Assembly (NCBI GenBank): GCA_937873315.1
Contig: CALMQX010000033.1
Location: 62,001 to 126,000 of the forward strand
DNA from: an uncultured Nostocoides sp.
GTDB lineage: Bacteria; Actinomycetota; Actinomycetes; Actinomycetales; Dermatophilaceae
Direction of reading: 5' to 3'
DNA length: 64,000 nt
Under the pieces are notes generated by a model. That model ran no database searches. It had not been told where the DNA came from and saw only the letters and a list, made by a program, of their open reading frames with translations. This document shows, piece after piece, positions 58,545 through 64,000 of this stretch; the first letter of the stretch is position 1; every line of letters begins with the position of its first letter. The position numbers and the translations under genes were made by a program.

Positions 58545-59449
58545 GCGCGGTCCACCACCTTGGCGCCGAGGAGGCCCTGGGGCCAGAAGACAAGAACGAT
58601 GATCAGCAGCACGAAGGCCCACACATTGGCCCAGGTCGCACCGCCCAGGTACTGCGTGGCCAGGGCTTCGATCACGCCGAGCACGAGGCCACCGGCCACC
58701 GCGCCCTGGATATTGCCGATGCCGCCGAGCACGGCCGCCGTGAAGGCCTTGAGGCCAGCCATGAAGCCCATGTTGAAGGTGACGGTGCGTGTGTGCAGGC
58801 CCTGTGCCACGCCGGCGACGGCCGCTAGCAGGGCCCCGAGGGCGAAGGCAATCGCGATCGTGCGGTCCACGTTGACGCCCATGAGGCGTGCGGTGTCAGG
58901 GTCCTGTGACACCGCGAGCATGGCCCGTCCTTGCTTGGTCCGGTTGATGAAGACCCACAAGCCAACGGCGCAGACGATGAGCGCGAGAATAATGAAGATC
59001 GTCGAGCGCCGGAGGTCCAATCCGCCGATAGCGATCGGCGGCCCGGTCACGATGTCGATGCCGGGGAAGGACAACGAACTCTTGGCCTCGGGGTAGAACA
59101 GCCGAACGCCTTCCTGCAGGATCACCGAGATGCCGATGGCCGTGATGAGTGGTGCGAGTCGTGGTGCGTTCCGCAACGGCCGATAGGCGATTCGCTCCAT
59201 CAGCAATGCCACTGACACCGAGGCCAGCATGGCGCCCAGGATAATGATGGGAAGGACCCAGATGGCCGTGGTGCCCTTGAAGAGCAAGCTCCAGGTCGCT
59301 AGCGCTCCGAAGGCCCCGATCATGAAGACTTCACCGTGGGCGAAGTTGATCAACTGCACGATGCCATAGACGACGGTGTACCCGACGGCGATGAGCGCAT
59401 ACAGCGACCCGATGGTCAGCCCGTTCAAGAGCTGTTGCAGAAATTGCAT
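58541..59449 (-). CDS. livH: Branched-chain amino-acid ABC transporter permease LivH
   Basis: The 302-residue permease starts 'MQFLQQLLNGLTIGSLYALIAVGYTVVYGIVQLINFAHGEVFMIGAF', the LivH N-terminal signature. It carries 'RTKQGRAMLAVSQDPDTARLMGVNVDRTIAIAFALGALLAAVAG' as the coupling loop and 'GGIGNIQGAVAGGLVLGVIEAL'. GGAGG lies 5 nt before the ATG. It is 271 bp downstream of livK, with a strong hairpin in between. Confidence 0.94.
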   Translation of the reverse strand: MQFLQQLLNGLTIGSLYALIAVGYTVVYGIVQLINFAHGEVFMIGAFGALATWSLLFKGTTAIWVLPIIILGAMLASVSVALLMERIAYRPLRNAPRLAPLITAIGISVILQEGVRLFYPEAKSSLSFPGIDIVTGPPIAIGGLDLRRSTIFIILALIVCAVGLWVFINRTKQGRAMLAVSQDPDTARLMGVNVDRTIAIAFALGALLAAVAGVAQGLHTRTVTFNMGFMAGLKAFTAAVLGGIGNIQGAVAGGLVLGVIEALATQYLGGATWANVWAFVLLIIVLVFWPQGLLGAKVVDRA

Positions 59450-59648
59450 ATGTCCTCCGAGGCTGGGGCGGGATGTGCACCCATCCGATGTGGTCTCGAT
59501 CACCTTAGTGGTTGTGGCGGTTCGCGCAAGGGCGGCGCTCGGCGCGGTGAGGCGAATCCCCCTACCCCGACCCCGACTCGGATCGTGGCGTGCGGACGAA
59601 TGGGCACACCACGGGACGTGCACACACCGCTGGGTGGGGGCATGACGA

Positions 59649-59679
59649 AGGGGGCGTGCCCACTGCGGGCACGCCCCCT
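59649..59679 (-). terminator. Hairpin between livK and livH
   Basis: A 13-bp GC-rich stem (59649-59661 with 59667-59679) closes a 5-nt ACTGC loop. It is placed 42 bp after livK. The rest of the 271-bp gap holds nothing recognisable apart from the livH ribosome site. It probably gives partial termination, so that more binding protein than permease is made. Confidence 0.6.
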
Positions 59680-59720
59680 CCGGGTCGACGTCGAGCCGAG
59701 CTGAACTCAGCGGAGTCGAT

Positions 59721-60935
59721 TTACTTGAATTCGTCGGTCTTGCTGGCGACCCACTTGCCACCCTCAACCTTGTACACGGTGAGGATCTTGGAGGTCGAGT
59801 CACCGAACTCGTCGAAGGCAACCTTGCCGGTCACGCCGTCGAAGGAGACCTTGCCGACCGCGTCGATAACGGCCTGGCGGGCGCTCTTGGCGTCGGTCGC
59901 ACTGGCGAGCGCGGTCTTGAGGCCCTCGATGATCGCGTTGGCCGCGTCATACGAGTAGCCACCGTAGGCGCCAGCCGGGTCCTTGAAGCCAGCCTTCTCG
60001 TAGTTGGCGAGGAAAGCCTTGCCAGCGTCGGTGGAGTCGGTCGGTGCACCCACGGAGGTGGCGAGGTCGCCGGCCGAGTCGGCGCCGGCGAGCTCGATGT
60101 ACTTGCCATCGAAGATGCCGTCACCACCCATGAGCGGCATCTTCAGACCAGCGGTCTTCATCTGCTGCGAGAGGGGACCAGCCTGCGGGTACTCGCCGCC
60201 GTAGTACACGGCCTGCGGGTTGGTGGGCTTGATCGCGGTGACCACCGCGGTGTAGTCCTTCGAGGTGTCGTCGGCGTTGATCGTCTGGGACGTGGTGATC
60301 GTGCCGCCGCCCTTCTTGAACTCCGCCTCAAAGGCCGCAACGAGACCGGCGCCATACGCCTTCTTGTCGTTGACCGTGGCGACCGACTTGATGCCCTGGC
60401 CGAGGAGGTACTGGGCCGCGAACGGACCCTGAACCGCGTCGGTGGTGCAGGTACGGAAGTAGGTCTTGAAGTTGCGCGAACCGTTCTCGCCCTTGGTCAG
60501 CAGCGGGTTGGTGTTCGCGGGGGAGATCTGGACGATGTTCGCCTGGGCGAAAACCGGCTGCGTCTGCAGGGAGACGCTGGAGTTGAGGTCACCAACGACG
60601 CCAACGACCTTGTCGTTGCCGGCCAGCTTCGACGCGGCGTTCTTGCCCACGTCAGGCTTGGCCTCGTCGTCCACAGCCTCGACCTTGAGGGTCCAACCCG
60701 GGATGAGCTTCTTCTCGTTGGCCTCCTTGACGGCCAGCTCAACGGAGTGCTGGATGCCGAGGCCGAGGGGGGACAGGTCGCCGGTCAGGGGGGCGATGAC
60801 CCCAATGACGGCCTCTTTGTCGCTGGTACCAGCGCCAGAGCTGCCGGTGTCGCCGCTGCGCGAGCCACATGCCGCGAGTGCGAGCGAAGCGACGAGCATC
60901 GAGGCGCCGACGGTGACGACGGAACGCTGAGCCAC
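59721..60935 (-). CDS. livK: Branched-chain amino-acid ABC transporter substrate-binding lipoprotein LivK
   Basis: The 404-residue protein begins with a lipoprotein signal: hydrophobic 'VVTVGASMLVASLALAAC' with the lipobox LAAC, then a Ser/Gly/Thr linker. The mature part is a periplasmic-binding type I fold: 'AVIGVIAPLTGDLSPLGLGIQHSVELAVKEANEKKLIPGWTLKVEAVDDEAKPDVG', 'VVGVVGDLNSSVSLQTQPVF' and 'VATVNDKKAYGAGLVAAFEAEFKKGGG'. It is predicted to bind Leu/Ile/Val or related amino acids. The GTG at 60935 follows AGGAGG with a 5-nt spacing. It is the first and separately terminated gene of the cluster. Confidence 0.93.
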   Translation of the reverse strand: MAQRSVVTVGASMLVASLALAACGSRSGDTGSSGAGTSDKEAVIGVIAPLTGDLSPLGLGIQHSVELAVKEANEKKLIPGWTLKVEAVDDEAKPDVGKNAASKLAGNDKVVGVVGDLNSSVSLQTQPVFAQANIVQISPANTNPLLTKGENGSRNFKTYFRTCTTDAVQGPFAAQYLLGQGIKSVATVNDKKAYGAGLVAAFEAEFKKGGGTITTSQTINADDTSKDYTAVVTAIKPTNPQAVYYGGEYPQAGPLSQQMKTAGLKMPLMGGDGIFDGKYIELAGADSAGDLATSVGAPTDSTDAGKAFLANYEKAGFKDPAGAYGGYSYDAANAIIEGLKTALASATDAKSARQAVIDAVGKVSFDGVTGKVAFDEFGDSTSKILTVYKVEGGKWVASKTDEFK

Positions 60936-61111
60936 GTTTCCTCCTGGTTGTTTCTTTGTACGAGCGCATGTCGCTCGGACCCGCGTGAGGCGAGCACAGT
61001 GAAGAGTAACCGCAAAGAGGGGGGCCAGAGGCTGATGTCCGTTCACAGTGTTGAACTTGTTACCTGAGTGGGTCTAGGGACATCGGCCGGGAGGGCGGCA
61101 TACTGACGGCT

Positions 61112-61540
61112 ATGTCGCAGACGCAGCCAACGGAATTCTCTCGGCGCGACGCGGTGCGCACGGCCGGTGTGGCTGGCGCCCTCGTCGTGGGTGCCGCTTC
61201 GCTGAGCTCCTGCGGCGAGGCCGCCAGCCAGGTGTCGAATGCCGCCAGCGCGGTCGCCGATGCGATCAAGGCCGCCGACATCCCCGTGGGGGGCGGCAAG
61301 GTCATCGAGAGCCTCAAGGTGATCGTCACTCAGCCGACGGCGGGGGACTTCAAAGCGTTCTCGGCTGTCTGCACTCATCAGGGCTGCACGGTTAGCGGCG
61401 TGAGCAATGGCGAGATCGTGTGCCCCTGCCATTCGAGTGCCTTCGATATCGCGACCGGCGCCGTGAAGACTGGGCCGGCGACCCAGCCCCTGGCAACAAA
61501 GTCGGTCTCGGTCAGCGCCGACGGCATCACCATCTCCTGA
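61112..61540 (+). CDS. Tat-exported Rieske [2Fe-2S] lipoprotein
   Basis: The 142-residue protein starts with a twin-arginine signal 'SRRDAVRTAGVAGALVVGAASLSSC' that ends in a lipobox-like LSSC, so it is probably a folded, exported lipoprotein. The C-terminal Rieske domain has C87-T-H89 with C92 ('CTHQGC') and C104-P-C106-H107 ('CPCHSSAFD'), giving both cluster ligand pairs and the stabilising disulfide. It is a small stand-alone ferredoxin-like protein; its electron partner is unknown. CATACT lies 7 nt before the ATG. The inverted repeat begins at the base after its stop. Confidence 0.9.
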   Translation: MSQTQPTEFSRRDAVRTAGVAGALVVGAASLSSCGEAASQVSNAASAVADAIKAADIPVGGGKVIESLKVIVTQPTAGDFKAFSAVCTHQGCTVSGVSNGEIVCPCHSSAFDIATGAVKTGPATQPLATKSVSVSADGITIS

Positions 61541-61619
61541 CTCTGGATTTCGGGGTCACCCCGAAATCCCCGGTTCGTCGGACTTTCCTTCCCTACATTT
61601 CTCGGACAAGTCCTGTCTC
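61541..61619. repeat. Left 79-bp inverted repeat (IR-L)
   Basis: This arm is the reverse complement of 62653-62731 with 70 of 79 positions identical and no gaps. The outer 35 positions are fully identical. It contains a perfect hairpin at 61545-61569 (11-bp stem, TCA loop). It begins directly after the Rieske stop codon. Confidence 0.85.
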
Positions 61620-61727
61620 GGGGTCAACCGCGGACTCTCTATACACATCGGCGATCGACGGCCTGAGTTGTCCACAGCGCGCCAGGCGCCGCTGGACCCG
61701 CGGCGACGGGTGAATCACCGTGCTCGT

Positions 61728-62630
61728 ATGTATGAGGCGCTCGCACAACTCGCCACCGCTCAGGATGGTGTCTTCACCACAGCTCAGGCTCTCGGGCTCG
61801 GTATTGACGACTTCATGCTGAGCGACCTCGTTCGCCGGCGCGAATGCCGCCATCTTGCGCGCGGCGCATACGCGTGGGGCTTGCAGGTGGGCACGCCTGA
61901 GCAGATCCATCTAGAGCTCTGCCGAGGGTTGCTGTTGCTGTATCCGGATGCAGTGCTGGCCGGCCGGTCGGCAGCGGCGGCATATGGCCTGCCGCTCTGG
62001 GGTGTCGACTATTCGCGGGCTCGGCTCGAGCGTCCGGTAGCTCGGCAAGTTCGACGGAGCGGCGCGGTAATCCGCCCGGTATCAACGTCGGCGACGACGC
62101 TCACGGCATACGGGCGGGCCGTTGATCCCGAGGTTGCTTGCGTGCAGGTCGCGCTCGATCACGGTGCGATTGCCGGCGTCGTGGTCACCGACTCCGCCTT
62201 GCATCGCCAACTCGTGGACCTGCCGCGGGTGGAGGCTGAGATCATGCGACGAGCGGGGAACCGTCGCATTCAGCATGCCTTGGCGATGCTCAGCCTCGTG
62301 GACGCCGGATCCGAGAGCGTCGGCGAATCCCGTACCAGGGTCATCCTGACCTCCCATGGCTTCGAGATCGAGACCCAGGTGGTGGTTCGCGATCAGTGGG
62401 GCGTGATCGGACGTGCGGACATGCAGATCAAAGGCACCAACGTGCTCGTTGAGTTCGACGGTGCGCTGAAGTATGCCGATGACCCGCGGGCACTGTTTAG
62501 GGAGAAGCGCCGCGAGGACCGCCTGCGTCGACTGGGATATGTCGTCATCCGGGTGACCTGGGCTGATCTTGAGGCACCGGGCCGATTGATCGCGCTCGCG
62601 CGTGAAGCGCTGGGAACGTCGGCCGCCTGA
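61728..62630 (+). CDS. AbiEi-like wHTH / DUF559-like nuclease-fold protein inside inverted repeats
   Basis: The 300-residue protein has an N-terminal winged-helix of the AbiEi antitoxin type ('LATAQDGVFTTAQALGLGIDDFMLSDLVRRRECRHLARGAYAWG') and a middle region 'CRGLLLLYPDAVLAGRSAAAAYGLPLW'. Its C-terminal PD-(D/E)XK-like domain resembles DUF559/Vsr: Glu in 'GESRTRV', Asp in 'GRADMQIKGTNVLVEFDG' and Lys/Arg-Asp in 'REKRREDRLRRLGYVVIRVTWADL'. It may bind and cut DNA; no partner toxin is adjacent. The frame is open from a TTG at 61668, but the ATG at 61728 fits the family start. A possible -10, TATACA, lies at 61640-61645. Confidence 0.75.
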   Translation: MYEALAQLATAQDGVFTTAQALGLGIDDFMLSDLVRRRECRHLARGAYAWGLQVGTPEQIHLELCRGLLLLYPDAVLAGRSAAAAYGLPLWGVDYSRARLERPVARQVRRSGAVIRPVSTSATTLTAYGRAVDPEVACVQVALDHGAIAGVVVTDSALHRQLVDLPRVEAEIMRRAGNRRIQHALAMLSLVDAGSESVGESRTRVILTSHGFEIETQVVVRDQWGVIGRADMQIKGTNVLVEFDGALKYADDPRALFREKRREDRLRRLGYVVIRVTWADLEAPGRLIALAREALGTSAA

Positions 62631-62652
62631 GCGACGCTGGCGAACTCCTGCT

Positions 62653-62731
62653 GAGACAAGACTTCCCCGAGAACTGACGACAAGGAAAGTCCGACCAACC
62701 GGGGATTTCGGGGTGACCCCGAAATCCAGAG
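62653..62731. repeat. Right 79-bp inverted repeat (IR-R)
   Basis: This is the partner of 61541-61619. The same hairpin (62703-62727) lies in its outer half. It begins 22 bp after the DUF559-like gene stop and ends where the uvrC -35 region should start. The nine mismatches to IR-L are all in the inner 44 positions. Confidence 0.85.
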
Positions 62732-62757
62732 GCGGGAGGGGTGTCGGGGAGGCCGCA

Positions 62758-62763
62758 TACAGT
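62758..62763 (+). promoter_or_regulatory. -10 hexamer of leaderless uvrC
   Basis: TACAGT ends 7 nt before the uvrC GTG at 62771. Its -35 position falls within a few bases of the end of the right inverted repeat. Confidence 0.55.
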
Positions 62764-62770
62764 TGGCATC

Positions 62771-64000
62771 GTGGCTGACCCGTCGACCTACCGGCCCGCG
62801 ACCGGCGAGATCCCGAACCAGCCAGGGGTCTACCGCTTTCGCGACAAGGATCGGCGCGTTATCTACGTCGGTAAGGCCAAGAACTTGCGTTCCCGCCTCA
62901 CCTCCTACTTCCAAGACATCACTGCCCTGCACCCCCGCACGGCCACGATGGTGCGCACCGGGGCCAGCGTGGAGTGGACGGTGGTCGGGACCGAGGTCGA
63001 GGCCCTCCAACTTGAGTACGCCTGGATCAAGGAGTACGACCCCCGGTTCAACGTCCGCTACCGGGACGACAAGTCCTATCCCTATCTCGCGGTCACCATG
63101 GGGGAGGAGTTCCCGCGGGCGATGGTCTTGCGCGGCGCAAAACGTAAGGGCACCCGCTACTTCGGCCCGTACGCCCACGCGTGGGCGATCCGCGAAACGC
63201 TCGACCTGGCCATGCGGGTCTTTCCCATGCGCACCTGTTCGGCAGGCGTATTCCGCCGGGCCGGCCAAGTGGGGCGCCCATGCCTGCTCGGCTATATCGA
63301 CAAGTGCAGCGCGCCCTGTGTCGGTCGGGTGGACGCCGAGCACCATCGCGCCATCGCCGAAGAGTTCTGTGACTTCATGGCGGGGGAGAGCGCTCGATTC
63401 GTCACCCGACTTACCGCTCAGATGCGCGCGGCATCCGCGGCCTTGGAGTTCGAGCAGGCGGCCCGGATCCGCGATGATCTAGGCGCCCTGAACCGGGTCC
63501 TTGAGCGCTCCGCGGTGGTGCTCCCGGATGCCACCGATGCCGACGTCTTCGGCCTGGCCGAGGACGAGCTCGAAGTGGCCGTGCAGGTCTTCCATGTGCG
63601 CGGCGGACGGGTACGCGGCCAGCGTGGTTGGGTTGCCGAGCGGGACGCCGAGAGCACCGCCGAGGTGGTGGCCGGACTTGTTCAGCGGTTCTATGGCGGA
63701 CAAGAACCCGAAGACATCCCGAAGGAAGTCCTGGTGCCCTTCCTCCCCGAGGACCACGTCGCAGTGGCGAGTTGGCTCACCGACCTGCGAGGCTCTGCGG
63801 TCGACCTGCGGGTACCCCGGCGAGGCGACAAACGCACGCTGATGGAGACCGTCGAACACAATGCGACTCAATCCCTCGCCCGGCATAAGGTCGCCCGCGC
63901 CGGAGACCTCACCGCCCGCAGCCAGGCGATGCAGGAGCTCCAAGACCACCTGGACCTGGATGGCGCGCCCCTGCGAATCGAGTGCTACGACATCAGTCAC
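62771..64000 (+). CDS. uvrC: Excinuclease ABC subunit C (3' end cut by window)
   Basis: UvrC makes both incisions beside a lesion held by UvrB. The first 410 codons are present, out of a usual 600-700. The N-terminal GIY-YIG nuclease has '[34 protein letters not shown]'. Then come '[23 protein letters not shown]', the Fe-S-type cysteines 'RTCSAG...[19 protein letters not shown]', a UVR motif '[29 protein letters not shown]' and the start of the RNase H-like domain, 'IECYDISH', exactly at the window end. The GTG start is supported by the -10 spacing. Confidence 0.96.
   Translation, partial: MADPSTYRPATGEIPNQPGVYRFRDKDRRVIYVGKAKNLRSRLTSYFQDITALHPRTATMVRTGASVEWTVVGTEVEALQLEYAWIKEYDPRFNVRYRDDKSYPYLAVTMGEEFPRAMVLRGAKRKGTRYFGPYAHAWAIRETLDLAMRVFPMRTCSAGVFRRAGQVGRPCLLGYIDKCSAPCVGRVDAEHHRAIAEEFCDFMAGESARFVTRLTAQMRAASAALEFEQAARIRDDLGALNRVLERSAVVLPDATDADVFGLAEDELEVAVQVFHVRGGRVRGQRGWVAERDAESTAEVVAGLVQRFYGGQEPEDIPKEVLVPFLPEDHVAVASWLTDLRGSAVDLRVPRRGDKRTLMETVEHNATQSLARHKVARAGDLTARSQAMQELQDHLDLDGAPLRIECYDISH

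Noticed and set aside
59450-59648. Possible small gene in the livH-livK gap
   Set aside because: Open frames there lack ribosome sites and have no recognisable protein character; only the hairpin and the livH ribosome site are supported.
61037-61052. GTTCA-N6-TGAAC inverted repeat between livK and the Rieske gene
   Set aside because: Five-bp arms are expected by chance in a window of this size; no second copy was found near a related gene.
61668-61676. DnaA-box word as evidence for a replication origin
   Set aside because: There is a single copy, with no dnaA/dnaN genes or AT-rich unwinding region nearby.

Overview
The window is a stretch of an actinobacterial chromosome. It is GC-rich (roughly two-thirds G+C by eye), uses many GTG starts and ATGA/GTGA start-stop overlaps, and carries actinobacterial families: an ANTAR response regulator of the PdtaR type, DinB-like/mycothiol-dependent enzymes, an HGxxPAAW-type small membrane protein, a DUF3068/PorA-like protein, a probable DUF2613 peptide, and a CoaE fused to a GrpB (UPF0157) domain. 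The order trp - gltBD - pyk - tRNA-Leu - pdtaR - polA - rpsA - coaE - uvrB - uvrA - uvrC follows the order known in Mycobacterium and Streptomyces. A member of Micrococcales is plausible, but the order cannot be fixed from the sequence alone.

Layout. 1-4.1 kb: partial MFS transporter, rtcB RNA ligase, P-loop kinase, hisF and a DinB-like protein. 4.2-11.7 kb: one tightly overlapping operon, hisI-trpE-(Trp-associated membrane protein)-(HGxxPAAW)-trpC-trpB-trpA-mauE-like-dsbA-dsbA. 11.8-17.9 kb: gltBD glutamate synthase. 18-19.5 kb: an amino-acid permease broken by a frameshift. 19.5-25.6 kb: pyk behind a LacI-family-like operator, tRNA-Leu(CAA) abutting pdtaR, a GNAT acetyltransferase, a thioesterase and polA. 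25.6-38.3 kb: cell-surface glycan genes (flippase, methyltransferases, GT2/GT4/GT-C transferases, 2OG-Fe(II) oxygenase, acyltransferase, PorA-like protein) inserted between polA and rpsA. 38.4-45.3 kb: rpsA, then an FGGY kinase, a sphingosine-phosphate-lyase-like PLP enzyme and two acyltransferases. 45.3-55.3 kb: coaE-grpB, uvrB, YjbR, terC, a DMT exporter, an MBL hydrolase, a mycothiol-type enzyme and uvrA. 55.3-60.9 kb: a complete livKHMGF branched-chain amino-acid ABC transporter. 61-64 kb: a Rieske lipoprotein, an AbiEi-like/DUF559-like gene enclosed by 79-bp inverted repeats, and the 5' part of uvrC.

Regulation. At least fourteen genes have a TANNNT-type -10 hexamer that ends only 6-7 nt before the start codon, with no Shine-Dalgarno. 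Leaderless transcription therefore looks like the rule for first genes of transcription units, while internal genes rely on 4-bp start-stop overlaps.

The most unusual items are the inverted-repeat-enclosed nuclease-like gene beside uvrC (61541-62731), the strongly over-represented word GTATGCC/GGCATAC, the apparent CTG start of trpC, the permease frameshift, the tRNA-Leu/pdtaR junction, the pyk operator, and the kinase/PLP-lyase pair at 40-43 kb.
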